Program-made: the position numbers and the translations under genes
Shown here: positions 1 through 12,156 of the stretch, piece after piece
Layout: every line of letters begins with the position of its first letter
Numbering within the stretch: position 1 is the stretch's first letter
The notes under the pieces: model-generated
The model's input: only the letters and a program-made list of their open reading frames with translations
Told to the model about the DNA's origin: nothing
The model's database searches: none
DNA from: Nemertoderma westbladi
Lineage: Eukaryota > Xenacoelomorpha > Nemertodermatida > Nemertodermatidae
Length of the DNA: 46,083 bases
Assembly: GCA_032718475.1 (NCBI GenBank)
Contig: JAUCBJ010001304.1
Location: 1-46,083 of the forward strand
Reading direction: 5' to 3'

Positions 1-3000
1 ATGTCAGAGTAGCAGGTTCGCCGTTGGTGTCCTTGTCTGAGGCAATTATAACATAACCGCTTATCCCACATGACTTCTCGTCTCTCCGTTAATGATTTCT
101 TCAGGAATTCATCACACATATTCAAACGGTGGGTCCCGTTACACAGCGCACATTTCGGTTTGATGTTACTTACCTTATTTTGGGTAACATTGTGCACTCT
201 CGTTCTTTCTTCGGGCTTTCTCACCTGAATTCTCTTGGGAGACGTAAGAGGAGTTTTTCTTACCTGTTCTCTCTTGTCATTGGATCGAGACTTAAATTTA
301 CTTCCCTGTTCGTTAGGTGTTTTATGGCCATCATAAGATCTTTCAGTGTCTTTTCCGCTGTCCTCTCCTTGAGAAGTCTGGCTTTCGCCATCGTCGGTAT
401 AACACACTGGTGTTACCTTTCTCCTGGAGACGGGTTTCTCACTTACCTTGTTTTCCGATGTCTTCTCTCTGGACTGCTTTATGAGCTGTAATTTCACTTC
501 GCCATCCAAGAATGTCATGAGATCAGTCATGGTAGGGTCTCGTTGTTGTTGTTCCATCATGTATAACACTTTCTTGTCCCAGCGTGTACCTACTCCACCC
601 TTCGGTAAAGTAGAAGCCACTGCTCTAATAACCATAGCACTCTGATACTCATGAGACTTACCTAGCCAATCTAATTGTCTGCAGATTTCCTGAATTTCAT
701 CGGAAAACTCTATAATCCCGCTGCTAATAAACTTTCGGGGCGCTACCAACTTTGCATACAAATACCCAGCTATGTTATTCCTATTACCATACCTGATGTT
801 TAGTGTGTCCCAAACTTGTCTTAATCCATCTGGATGTCCAATAAACTTTAACGCCATTGACTTGGGAGGTCCTTCCAAGCACTCGATGAGAAATCTAAGT
901 TTCTCTCCGTTGGATAGCACAGAGTCCTGTATGTTATCTTGATAATATTCATTAAAAGGTAACCATTTCATCTCATCTCCATTAAACTTGACGATCTCTC
1001 CAACCTTTACCGCTTGCCGGGCTTCGGTTCTAGCCATTTGTCGTGTAAAACTTTCTTGGGCCATCGTGTTATTTAATATCGAGTTATCGGTATATAAATT
1101 TCTCGGATTATGATCAGGTCTATAGGGAATGTCATTATCAACAGGTCTATAATTACCCTTAATAGGGTTCACTATAGGAGTTTCTACTTCACTAGCAGTA
1201 TATATGCGTGTAGGCTCCACACCTTGCGCATGAGATACTTCAGACCTAACAGGTTGACATATTGTTACCAAGGGTGGTGGTATACCCTTTTTTGTATTTA
1301 CTAATTTATCGCGTTCTAGCGCGATACTTTGCTGCACTTCTTGCAACTCTACCCTACTTTCCCTTACTGTGCCCTTGAATTGCTGAACAGTCTCCTGCAT
1401 CTGCCCGAGCAGGAGATCCATCCCCCGCCGTCTCTCGTCCACCCATTCGACCGCCGAAGCGGGAGTCGCCAACGTTGTAGCGGGCGGACGAGGGACAACG
1501 GGCGACAAATCATGAATATTTCGCTCGGGGTCCAGGACCTGAACTGTCTCATGGGCTGTTCTACTGGGCACAGATAGCTTAGTACTGTGCAGAGGGAATT
1601 TAGAGGTAGCTTCAGGGAGCACAGGTGTGTCTATCACCGAAGGGGTGATTTCAAGAACAGGCCTAATTATTTCAGGCTCATCTACTATAGTAGGGAGTCT
1701 TTCTATTTTAATTATTTGGTCTGTGGGCTCTGTACTACCTAAGTTGGTGTTATTTAGTTGCCTTCTAACAGCTGGAGGCAAATCAGGCAATTTCTGACGG
1801 TGGAATGTTCTTTTACGTCTACTTAGACGAGATCTATTTCCCTTGCCTTCAGTATCGGTGGTATCGCCTTCCTCAGATGATGTATATCCCTGTCTTTTGG
1901 GAGTAGATCGATTCATCATCTGCATATTACTAGCTGTTAACTGTTTATTTATGCAGTCTTGATTCTCCTGAATGTTTTCCAATTCTAATTGGGTGGTTTC
2001 TTCAGTCGCTCTCCGTTCGGCTTCTGCCACTGCCTCTGCGGCCTTTCTTTCAGCCTCGGCCGCCTTTGCTTCTGCCGCTGCCGCTGCCGCTGCCGCTTTT
2101 GCCTCTGCTGCTGCCTCTGCCGCTGCCGCTTTTCTTTCTGCTTCTGCAGCTACCACTGCTGCTTTCTTTCTGTCTTCTATACGTTTTTTCTTTACTTGTT
2201 CTTCTTGGACTCGTGTGATGCGGAGTTGTTCATCAAATTTAGCCTGGTTCGCAGCCCTCATTTCCACATCGATTGCATCCAACACAAGCTTGGTTCCTTC
2301 ACTATTAGGGCTAAGTCCCTCTAACCTTCTCCTCAACTCGTCATCACCTAAAAAACGTTGATAGTCTGACAGATAGATGTCAATGGCATCCCTCTTATGC
2401 GGTTTCTCTGCCGTCGCTTCACTTTCCACTTGGGAAAAAGTAGCGTCTGTTGATTCTCCATGGGTTGAGCGCTCCTCCAGCTGAGCTTTCCACTGAGCTG
2501 TTCCTTGAACCTGGCGACTCACCCGTTGAAACCAAGTCTTTACGGCAACTTGCAACGACGTGTCTTGTCTTCGTTTAGAAGCCTCCTCAAAGGCCGATAA
2601 TATTAGCCTGATTCGTAGAATTCTTTCTCTAACTTGATAAAGCAGTTGTCCCTGCTCTTGAGGTCCTTGTGGTTGTTGAAACAGTTGTCCTTTTACTCGC
2701 TCCATAGAGCTGAAGAATCCCTGTGCGTATCCGGCTGCGGACCTCTTCCACACAGCGGGATCTATGGTTTCTTTGGCTACTCCCATCCGATGTATGTCTT
2801 CCCAGGTAGCTTCTGATAAATCAAACGGGAGTCCGGGTCCGGGGAAGTTCCATTGCGACTCGAAAATAGACTTCAGTTCTTCACTCGTGTATCCCGCATA
2901 ATTATCTTTAGTTGATCATTGACTTCTCGCCCAATCGATCTGGTGTTCTTCCACTGCAATCAATAACCTAGTGAGTACGGCTGCAGGAAGGATGAGAAGG

Positions 3001-3341
3001 GGATCCGAATAAACCGCCTCCGTCATCTTTGCTCCGCGCTCGGGTGTCAGCTCTACAGTATCCTCACTACTGGAGCTGTTGGGCCGTTGAGAAATAAGTT
3101 CTTGGCTAGCGGGTTGTTGCTGTTCTGCTGCTTCTTGGTCCCGCTTGACCTGAGCTCGAGTGCCTATGATAGACCTACGATGTTGGACCAGCCTAGGTTC
3201 TGTTATTACTACTGGAGGGATGACCTTCCTCACAGTGGGAGGTGAACTGAACTTACGACTAGACGGTTCTACGCCTCTATCTGAGTCGCAGATAGTTACA
3301 TCTAATAAACTGTCTGACAGGTTCTGCTTAGTATCAGACAT
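1..3341 (-). CDS. BEL/Pao retrotransposon gag (3' part outside window, one in-frame stop)
   Basis: One reading frame runs leftward from the ATG at 3341 to the window edge, about 1113 codons, broken only by a TGA at 2916-2918 after residue 141. The frame after the stop continues unchanged. In order it has a Ser/Pro/Gln-rich N-terminus, a charged Ala/Glu-rich segment predicted as coiled coil (about 2200-1990), a Pro-rich linker, a capsid-like region (about 1010-490; starts VKFNGDEMKW), and two zinc knuckles at the left edge. The first knuckle (about 157-118) begins KCALCNGTHRLNMC and the second (about 54-10) contains CYNCLRQGHQRRTC. The spacing with KSLTERREVMW between them is the pattern I know from BEL/Pao gag. 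Protease, RT and integrase should follow beyond position 1. The N-terminal part is long for this family. The TGA may be a nonsense mutation or, less likely, a readthrough stop; a single stop in so long an open frame suggests a young copy. Confidence 0.82.
2030..2190 (-). repeat. GCN-type codon repeat (Ala/Glu-rich coiled-coil segment) inside BEL gag
   Basis: The plus strand shows a run of gcc/gct/tct triplets. On the minus strand this encodes repeated A-E-A-A/K-A-A units with Arg/Lys and Glu breaks, typical of a long single alpha-helix or coiled coil. The reading frame is kept through the repeat, so length changes have occurred in multiples of three. Confidence 0.75.
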
Positions 3342-4655
3342 GTTTATGGATACAGTTGAATGCCTACTGCTATATTACAGTCTAAGCAAGTCTAGTAATT
3401 CAGTATTAACTGCTAGCCTAGTAATTAATTACCGATACTGCTACTCAGTGTATCGTGATATATATTATATATTAGAATACCGGTATGCTTATAGTATATA
3501 TAACTATTATTACAGACTAGGTTTATCACAGAATACCGGTATAATTTTAGCACAAATATATATAAATATATAATAGGCCTATCGGGAATACCGGTATACA
3601 GCTTACAGTTTGTAGTATATATAATTCTGGACTAGAATTAATTACAAGTACCGGTATAATTTCAGCCTAAATTTATAGAAATAAAGATAATAGGCCTATC
3701 GTAAATACCGGTATATCAATTATTTTAAATAATTGAATTTCTGAATTTTAGGGTTACTTGGTTACTTTACTTACTTTATTACCGTTATTTGAGCAGTAGT
3801 CCAACTGATATTGAGACCTAATGGTTGTATGGTAGGCCTACTATTTATAAATCGTTAGATTTGATTTATAATATATATATATATATACCCGTTTTAATGG
3901 GTTTTGTCAATGTTTGAAATAAATGTTATTATTTCTGGGGAGTAATCACTACACAAAGCGGTGCGCTTTCAGTGAAGTGTTACTTGTTAGACACTAAAAC
4001 AAATAATTCTAATTTACCTAAGTTACTTAATACTACAATTACGTACAATTCAGGTGAGATTACAATCTCTAAATAAACACAAAAAATTTACAAAAAACAC
4101 AAAATACGAATTTTTAGGGTAATTTTACAAGAAGTCTACAAACCAGCCTAACAAAGGGTTAGAAATCTGGTTATTACAACGGACAGGGTTCTACGGTATT
4201 TGAAAATAATAAGTAGTAGTAAATACACTGCGTTGTCCAGATAGGAAAATACCACCGCCTGACGACCTATAGCCGTATCGCTATAGGTTCTACGTTATGT
4301 ATCACGGAGTGTTCCTACCTAGAAGTTAATAGAGCTAATCGAATGTGCCTATCAACCACTTTACAACACAAATATAATGCCTACACTAATTACTTTCGGA
4401 AAGCACTGTACACTAAACCCTAAATTAGGTACGAGTACTTGTACAACATATAATCAGTAGTTAAATATACTTGAACAGCTAAAAGAACCACGGCATCTGC
4501 TGGAGTGACCGGTGCACAAAATCACCAGTCTTTACCTACGCCAAGCAGCCCGTGTAGTACCGGGGTTAATTTAACTATAGCGGTATGTATAACAAACACA
4601 ATTATTGTAGGAACAAACTTGGGGAATGAATGTTGCGAATAATCGCATAAACTCT
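3342..4655 (-). other. Putative BEL leader / LTR region, non-coding
   Basis: No supportable gene. By position this should contain the untranslated leader and possibly part of the 5' LTR of the BEL/Pao element read leftward. LTR ends cannot be fixed because the 3' LTR lies outside the window. The stretch is rich in short palindromic words around ACCGGT and AGGCCT. A short (TA)n run is at about 3871-3888. Confidence 0.4.
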
Positions 4656-4659
4656 GAAT

Positions 4660-5240
4660 AATAAATATTACGCTACGCGTACAAACCACTCAAACAAAAT
4701 GCAGACCAAACACTGACAGACTACTATCAAGCCTAAATAAACTACAGGACATGCAGACTCCGAAATGATTAGGTAGTATGCGTTCTAACCCAGTAGTACG
4801 ACTTATTCTTTAGTTGGGGGTTTACCTTACAGCATTGGCTGCCCCTACTTCCTAACCGTTCTTTATCGGACAGAGGCTCTACACACACTGCAATCCGTTC
4901 AGACCTAATAACAGCCAGACAACTATCCAGCCTGCAAATTATCTAAATAAATATTATACGCTACCCGTACAGACTTACACAAACAAAGTACAGACTAAAC
5001 GATGGCAGACTACTCTCAAGCCTAAACAAACTACAGGACATGCAGACTCCGAAATGATTAGGTAGTATGCGTTCTAACCCAGTAGTACGACTTATTCTTT
5101 AGTTGGGGGTTTACCTTACAGCATTGGCTGCCCCTACTTCCTAACCATTCTTTATCGGACAGGTGATCTACACACACTGCAATCCGTTCAGACTTAACAG
5201 CAATCAGACAACAGCCCAGCCTACAAATTGTCTGTACTAT
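4660..5240. repeat. Tandem duplication, two copies of about 289 bp
   Basis: The block beginning AATAAATATTA at 4660 recurs at 4947. An internal marker (ACTACAGGACATGCAGACTC) at 4741 recurs at 5030, a period of 289. The copies differ by scattered substitutions and small indels at their left ends but are nearly identical in the 160 bp after the marker. It lies upstream of the BEL gag, so it may be a duplication inside the element's LTR or leader. Confidence 0.85.
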
Positions 5241-5410
5241 CTGATCAGGCTGTCTGTTCGCCTTCTGTTCAATACTGGCCTACAAATAAATAAAACTGAC
5301 AGAAATAAGTAAGCTCCAAAAGAAACAAGGGGTGTACAGTCCCTAATCTCTTAAACAGCCTACCGGTATACAACAATCAAATCGAATAATACTAATGTAC
5401 TTATACGGGA

Positions 5411-5545
5411 AGTACCGGTTAGGACAGTTAGGCCTACGGACCTACAGAAGTACCGGTTCTGGCAGTTGGACCTACGGACCTACGGCAGTACCGGTTCTGG
5501 CAGTTGGGCCTACTGACCTACAGATGTACCGTTCAGGTTTACCGG
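5411..5545. repeat. Short minisatellite, 38-bp period, about 3.5 copies
   Basis: A unit containing AGTACCGGTTctggcagttggrCCTACgGACCTAC starts near 5413, 5451 and 5489, then decays. The open frame across it (5395-5583) is a repeat artefact. Confidence 0.8.
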
Positions 5546-7794
5546 TTGACCGGTACTTTCAACTTTATTGCTTACTGCAATAAAGAAGCTATATCCGTTA
5601 TTGTTCGCGCTTTCAGACCTTTGGCAGTTTAACCCGCCAAATTAGGATGTCTTCTAGATAATAATTCGCCTTTAGCCTATGACAAGTATCCGATCCACTA
5701 CACTAGTCGAAACCAATCTGTGCGCGATCATTCACCCGCTGGATATACCCGGGAGATTGGGTTCGACGGCTTAATCTTATTGCTATGTAAGCCTAATGTA
5801 TTATTCGACTGACAGTATTATATAATCTCTGACAATATTATTCACCTTCGGGAAATATTAACAGTTCCTTTAGGACGTGGCGCTCTATCTATATAAACAG
5901 AGTTATGACTTAAACTACTCACAACGATATGGCTTAGTTATAATTCACATATATGGCGCATTCTTTAGGAAATGCTTCGTTATCAGTATCACTCATACAC
6001 AATGCTGCACAATACTGCACACTAATCTGCCGATCTTCACTGATTTTAGTCACATATAAAAGGAACACGGACCGACTCATGTAGGGTCTATCAAATAACA
6101 TTAGATTCACTTCAAACCACTTTAACATAAGTCACAATCGTTATATGTAACCTTTCTCTCTTACCTTCGGTATATCAAGAATATTGGGGTTTTGGGGTTA
6201 TTTATCGTTATTCCAAATATAATAATTCATCAACCATATTATGAAGAACCGACAGTAAATAGCAGTATAACAATATAAAAGTATGCACCAGTGTGGTACA
6301 TGCAGATTTGGTTTGTTTAGTTCAGATAACGGATATATGTCCTTATAATTAAGCCTACTAGTGTTAGGCTAAAACAGAAAAGCACAAAATATTTCCAAGC
6401 CGCTCTCTCCTGGCTCAGGACTGAATGTAAACACTGCCCATCATGCATTGCGTGATTTCTAGGAAAATTTCTGTACAAGAGCCATAAAAATGCTCTGATT
6501 GGCTGACTGAACTGAGAGATGCCGTAGAACAAAGAAAATCAACACGTATGAATATCAGCTGTTAACCGTCGTCATAGTAACTACTGTTCAAGAGTATCTC
6601 GCCTCTTTTGCGTCATAGAATTGCCATGGAACCACCAACCATGTCTTCCAAAGTACACATACGGAAGAAATAGCTCTTAGGTCCTCTAAAAAACACCGAT
6701 ACAGCAATAATACGGCCTCTTACGCCTATTAAACCAACTACAGAGTATTTTACGGGAAAAATAAGGAAAAATAACCGGGAAATTCAGCAAAAGCTTTTAC
6801 ACATACTTAGCAATCTCATTAAGTTAACGTGAAAGCTTGACCTTGTATATCATAACATAGCGCTTTCAGAAACGGTATAAATAAACTTTACATTAAGTAA
6901 ATCCTATTTGTGGAAGAAAAGTTAGAGCAAAAATAAGGGCGTTACAAGATGGACATTTCCAATGACGTTAAAAAACTACTTGGCAAACTTTTGGGCATAA
7001 TTTCTGCTGGACTTATCGATTAGCGTTCATTTGTATATATCTATATGTATATGTCTTCATTTGTATATGTATATGTATATATGTCTATATGTATATGTGT
7101 TTGGATAGCCAAAAAAATAATCTTTCGGAAAATACTTACCTTGAAACAAACACATTTCACAATAAAGAGTTATGTTTCAAAAACAAGCGTTACAACACCT
7201 AAAAAATTAATTTATAAAAACGAACATGTAGCATTTTTAATTCCTCCAAAAACAAAACTATAAATAAGTGTACCCCAGTAACGACTAGTACTGGATTGTA
7301 GATCATGAAATAAGTTTTAAGCTGATATATAGTTTACTGGATGTATATCTTACTGACATTTGGTTATGATCGTTTGTATCTCAAAAACTTAGCATCGGAC
7401 ATCGCATCATAATATGTCCATTTCGTGCTTGTAATCCAAGGAAAATATATGTCAAATTGCTTAAAACCAATGCCACAAAATGTGCGAAAATTCGCTCTAT
7501 AGAAATATATATAGGTTTATATGGTTTGGGTTATTTTCTGCTGAGTGGAATGGAATGGCTCATGGAATGGCGAAATTACGTCTGACACAATTTTGGCCAC
7601 TTTTTGCGTAATCGACCCACAATACATTTATCAAATTGAAGATATTTACAGGAAACGATTATTTAATGAGAATTTGAAAATTATTCTTGTGTAGAAAGAA
7701 TAGTGATAATAAGTTGTTTTGGCTAAACAAATACTGCGTTTCGAATTATAAACATCAACAAAATTTAAAATATAATATTGTATAAGGGACATCT
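5546..7794. other. Non-coding, AT-rich, no gene recognised
   Basis: Only short open frames without recognisable motifs. A degenerate (TATATG)n microsatellite occupies about 7022-7100. No splice-bounded exon of the neighbouring minus-strand gene could be identified here, although its 3' exons may lie in or beyond this stretch. Confidence 0.6.
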
Positions 7795-8424
7795 TTAATG
7801 ACGAACAGTTGGGATCGAACTGCTGACCTCCGGTTTGGAAGCCTAACGTTCCAACCACTCAGCTAGCAGCTCAGGTAAAAGGTAGACCTGGAACTACTAC
7901 CTGAAGCCTTCTATGTCCGCAATTTACGTCCTCATGGCCTCCAATCTGCCAATTTACTGCCACGTGCTCAATTGCACAGTACTTGACTGTCTTTAATTAC
8001 TCGCTACAATGAAATATTAACCATGAACCATCACGGCCACAATGATTAATTACACACTCTAGCTACTAATTTAGGCATGACAGTTACACCCATAGAGAAA
8101 TACGACCAATATATTTTTTATAATTTATTATTAGTGTTATGGGTGAATTCTGCCGAAATGAATTGTTAGAGTTTATTATTAACCACAGTGGCCGTGATGG
8201 TTCATGGTTAATATACACTACTGCCAAGTAATGTATAATTTAATACAGTGGCAGCAGATTATGGTAATGACAGAAGAGAGGCCATGAGGATGTAAATTGC
8301 GCAAATATAGGGTAGGCCTAATATGTAGTGTTTCCAGGTACCTTTTACCTGAGCTGCTAGCGGAAGGGTTAGAACGTCATACTTCCAACCCGGTCACCAG
8401 TTTGATCCCGCCTTGACGTCATTG
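7795..8424. mobile_element. Fold-back element: about 300-bp imperfect inverted arms with tRNA-like ends
   Basis: The left arm (about 7795-8100) and right arm (about 8120-8424) are imperfect reverse complements. Matching landmarks are the outer end TGACG...GGGATC, GCTAGCAGCTCAGGTAAAAGG (7862 on; complement at 8341-8361), a CGCAATTTACGTCCTCATGGC-like stretch, and ATTAACCATGAACCATCACGG (complement near 8200). Each arm carries a tRNA-like Pol III promoter pointing outward. On the minus strand the A box is about 7866-7849 and the B box about 7822-7811 (GTTCGATCCC). On the plus strand the A box is about 8358-8374 and the B box about 8397-8410 (GTTTGATCCC). It could be two head-to-head SINEs or a fold-back MITE that captured a tRNA-like head. 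The short minus frame reading into the left arm is not a gene. Confidence 0.75.
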
Positions 8425-9443
8425 CCGACTTTGCCACCCAAAACACCAAAAAAAATTATAAATATTTAATTACCAAATGCGAGAAGTTTAAAGACTGACG
8501 AAAACTGAATGAAGCGATTGTTTATATAACAAACAATTTTAAGTAAAGAGGTATTATTTCACACCTGAGGTAACTCCACACCACCCGTTTCAAACTTTGT
8601 TAAATTGTATCTAATAATTTGTTAATATATTGACGGATTTATTATTATTTAAGACCTGAACCACTGAATAACAATTATATTAGGGTGTGGGATTAGGTAA
8701 CTAACATTAATAGATTATAATAATTGTTGTTCGCGGGAGATTAGAGATTACAGAACGAATTTCTATGAATAACAAATGTACGACAAGTTTATTTTGTAAT
8801 ACTACACAACCAAATAAGATAATGTTTTTTTGCTTGAAATGATTATGTATTAGGTTTACTTGTTTTTTAGTCATTGTTAGCTCTCATTGTACAGTATTAC
8901 GATACTTTAAAAACGTTATGAATGGCAATTAGGATTAGCTAGCATAGTAAGGAAGTTGTTTCTCATCCTCCCATTTTACATGATAGTATAGATCACGATT
9001 TTGAAAATATTTGTTGTATATGGAAGAAATAAAGAATACATCTAATAGAGTTTATGTTATATATTTAATAATTAATTTTATATTTAAAAACAGAAATGTA
9101 GCAGTAATTACAGTAGAATAGTAGAGTAGAGCGTAGAGTCAATCGCGGACCACGCCCTGCCGCGCCGTTGTTGGGATTTATCATTTTTTCCTTATTTGTT
9201 AGAAACATTAATGAATATTAAATGAGATGAAGGGGTAACATTTGGAATTATTTCCTATCTGAAAATCATTTGATTATTGGTCTATAGCCTCTCTAATACT
9301 AATTACCTATAACCGCCGCTATGATCTACCTGTATACAACCTATTGCTATGATGGCAAGAATTGGCGTTGTGGACAGCCAATGCCTTTCCTTAAAAGCTC
9401 AAGGACACCGGATTTGAGAATAGGGTCGAACTCTGAAAATGTA
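8425..9443. other. Non-coding AT-rich stretch
   Basis: No coding, RNA or repeat feature I can support. Confidence 0.6.
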
Positions 9444-10660
9444 TGTCTGACTGTGAGATCTGGGAGCTCAATGTTACTGGGTCCGCCGGCACTGTGTGTG
9501 GCTGACCGCGAGATCTGGAGGCGCTATGTTACTGGGTCCGCCGGCACTGTGTGTGGCTGACCGCGAGATCTGGAGGCGCTATGTTACTGGGTCCGCCGGC
9601 ACTGTGTATGGCTGACCGCGAGATCTGGGGGCGCTCTGTTGCTGGGTCCACCAGTACTGTGTATGGCTGACCGCGAGATCTGGGGGCGCTATGTTACTGG
9701 GTCCGCTGGCACTGTGTGTGGCTGAACGCGAGATCGGGGGCGCTATGTTACTGGGTCCGCCGGCACTGTGTGTGGCTGACCGCCAGATTTGGGGGCGCTA
9801 TGTTGCTGTGTCAGCCGGCACTGTGTATGGCTGAACGCGAGATCTGGGGGCGCTATGTTACTGGGTCCGCCGGAACTGTGTGTGGCTGACCACCAGATTT
9901 GGGGGCGCTATGTTGCTGTGTCAGCCGGCACTGTTTATGGTTGACCGCGACATCTTGTGGCGCTCTATGTTTCTGGGTCAGCCGGCAATATGTATGGCTG
10001 ACCGCGAGATTTGGGGGTGCTATGTTGCTGGGTCCGCCGGAACTGTGTGTGGCTGACCGCGAGATCTGGGGGCGCTATGTTACTGGGTCCGCCGGAACTG
10101 TGTGTGGCTGACCGCCAGATTTGGGGGCGCTATGTTGCTGTGTCAGCCGGCACTGTGTATGGCTGACCGCGACATCATGTGGCGCTCTATGTTTCTGGGT
10201 CAGCCGGCAATATGTATGGCTGACCGCGAGATTTGGGGGTGCTATGTTGCTGTGACAGCCGGCACTGTGTATGGCTGACAGCGAGATTTGGGGGCGCTAT
10301 GTTGCTGGGTCCGCCGGAACTGTGTGTGGCTGACCGCCAGATTTGGGGGCGCTATGTTGCTGTGTCAGCCGGCACTGTGTATGGCTGACCGCGACATCAT
10401 GTGGCGCTCTATGTTTCTGGGTCAGCCGGCAATATGTATGGCTGACCGCGAGATTTGGGGGTGCTATGTTGCTGTGACAGCCGGCACTGTGTATGGCTGA
10501 CAGCGAGATTTGGGGGCGCTATGTTTCTTGGTCAGCCGGATCTGTGTATGGCTGACCGCGAGATTTGGGGGCGCTATGTTGCTGGATCAGCCGGCACTGT
10601 GTATGGCTGACTGTGAGATCTAGGTCTAGGGGTGCTATGTTGGTGGGTCCCCAGGCACTG
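9444..10660. repeat. Minisatellite, about 55-bp unit, roughly 22 copies, with 222-bp higher-order period
   Basis: The unit core is GGCTGACCGCGAGATYTGGG followed by GGCGCTATGTTRCTGGGTCMGCCGGMACTGTGTR. Adjacent copies at 9501 and 9556 give a 55-bp period. A variant subunit with GCGACATC(A/T)TGTGGCGCTC occurs at 9947, 10169 and 10391, exactly 222 bp apart, so four-unit blocks have been amplified. The block is GC-rich and CpG-rich against AT-rich flanks. Short plus-strand frames across it are repeat translations. Confidence 0.92.
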
Positions 10661-11970
10661 CACCTTAGCACAAGCCGATCATCAGCATCATCATTGTTTG
10701 AATATGGGACTATTTAATAGTCAAGTTGTGCCGTTAAGACTTCCCCAAGTGCACTTTCTAAATACCTCAACATATCACCATGTTTTGCCTCACAAATCAA
10801 AGTAGCGAAAACGTTTTAGCATAGTATAAAATGGATGGTAAGGCTTCCATATAATATTCATAAAGTGTACCAAATGTGCTGGATAAGGTGCTAATAAGTC
10901 TCCTGAATACAGTTCAGTTATTATTATATTATTATATTTAGTTTCTTGAACAGTAGAGTAGCCCCTCAGGACAGTATCCACCCGGTCAGAAACCCCTCGC
11001 CCCCGGACAGTACCCCCCTGTCAGTAGCCTTCCGGACAATAGCCCAATGCACAGTAGCTTCATGGACCGTAGCCTTCCACCATACAAACTGAAGAGTGTT
11101 AAACGCTTAGCTAAATAATTAACACTAGAATATGGTCAAAAAACATTATAATTATGTCGGCTTACGTCTAGACATGTGCAAAAATTATTGCAAAATTTTA
11201 GTAATAATTAAGCCCAAAAGAACTAATTCGATAGTGAATTGGTAAAGCTCAAAAACAATAGTATGCAATATTCATTCAATTTACCATCCGGGCTATTTAA
11301 GGGACTATTATTGTCCGGGGGCTACTATCTAGGGACTAAAGTCCGGGCCGGTATTGTCTGTGGGGCACTACTCACAAGCTGGCTTCAGAGTCTAATGTCA
11401 TAACAAACACTGATAATAAACTTAACGAAATATAAATTTCATAAGAATTGTGATTCGTGATTACCTTGATTCGGTTTAGTTATCGAAAATTTAGTTTGGA
11501 AAAAGTTTTTTAGATCGATAAAAGTAATGATTCAATTATTAATTATATGTTCAGATATTATAAGATATTATAAATATATTTCGGGCACAAATAATGTCCA
11601 TTATCAATATAATAAGTACTGGAATAGGTACAACTATCAGGGTATGGATGTAGGTCTAGTCTACGGTATGATACCGGTACAGTAAATATGACCACTAAGC
11701 TTAGTGGTCAAACTAATTTAGTTATTAATATTTGTTAACCCGTGGTACTACCGGGTACAATTCATATTCCTATTCTGTACGGTACTGTACCTGTACACAG
11801 GTAACTATAGGCTGTTTAGCTTTAACTTACCGCACAGCAGCACAGTCAGCACAGAGTACGCATTTAACATAGCAGTGCTGAAGCTTATTTTAGTAGCCCT
11901 ATTTTCTGTTTACCTTACACTCTGATGTTTAATTATGTAATACTGTAATTTGAAGTAATATGGTACTTAC
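10661..11970. other. Non-coding; degenerate CCGGACAnTAGCCC motif in opposed blocks
   Basis: From about 10950 to 11085 the motif (G)GACAGTAGCCC/CCGGACAATAGCCC recurs irregularly every 12-20 bp. From about 11285 to 11375 its reverse complement recurs (GGGCTATT, TTGTCCGGGGGCTACTA, GTCCGGGCC). Together these form an imperfect inverted arrangement about 200 bp apart. The rest is AT-rich without features. Confidence 0.45.
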
Positions 11971-12156
11971 ATTCATTAACAATTTATTTAAACATTCGTC
12001 AATATTTTCCTTCATATCCGAACAGGTTGTATCAAACATTGATCGTGAAACCTTGTTATCTAGAGACCTCTTATCTGCCTTTGTATCGAGTTCGGTTTGA
12101 ACAGGTTCTTTATCAGCTTTCTCGTCTTTTAGTTGGTCAAACAACTTATTAAGAAT
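11971..12156 (-). CDS. Exon of DUF4795 (QRICH2-like) coiled-coil protein, 62 codons
   Basis: Acceptor TTCCACAG precedes 12156 and donor GTAAGT follows 11971; phase 0 at both ends. The peptide begins ILNKLFDQLKDEKADKE and includes TKADKRSLDNKVSRSMFD, ending in a helical ECLNKLLMN. The pattern of KADKxxL...KVSRxxFDxT followed by an amphipathic helix is what I know from the DUF4795 domain of QRICH2/C16orf96-type proteins, which are linked to axonemes or sperm flagella in vertebrates. That is recalled, not searched. Further 3' exons must exist because there is no stop; none was recognised to the left. Confidence 0.7.

Noticed and set aside
129-645. Plus-strand frames at the left edge
   Set aside because: Opposite-strand shadows of the BEL gag, which carries zinc knuckles on the minus strand.
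7646-7858. Minus-strand 70-codon frame
   Set aside because: It reads through the tRNA-like arm of the fold-back element; this peptide pattern is typical of translated tRNA-like SINE heads.
7811-7866. A functional tRNA gene
   Set aside because: A and B boxes are present, but the sequence does not fold into a convincing acceptor stem and it is part of a larger inverted repeat.
9321-10500. Plus-strand frames in the 55-bp minisatellite
   Set aside because: They start and stop with the repeat units and change frame between copies.
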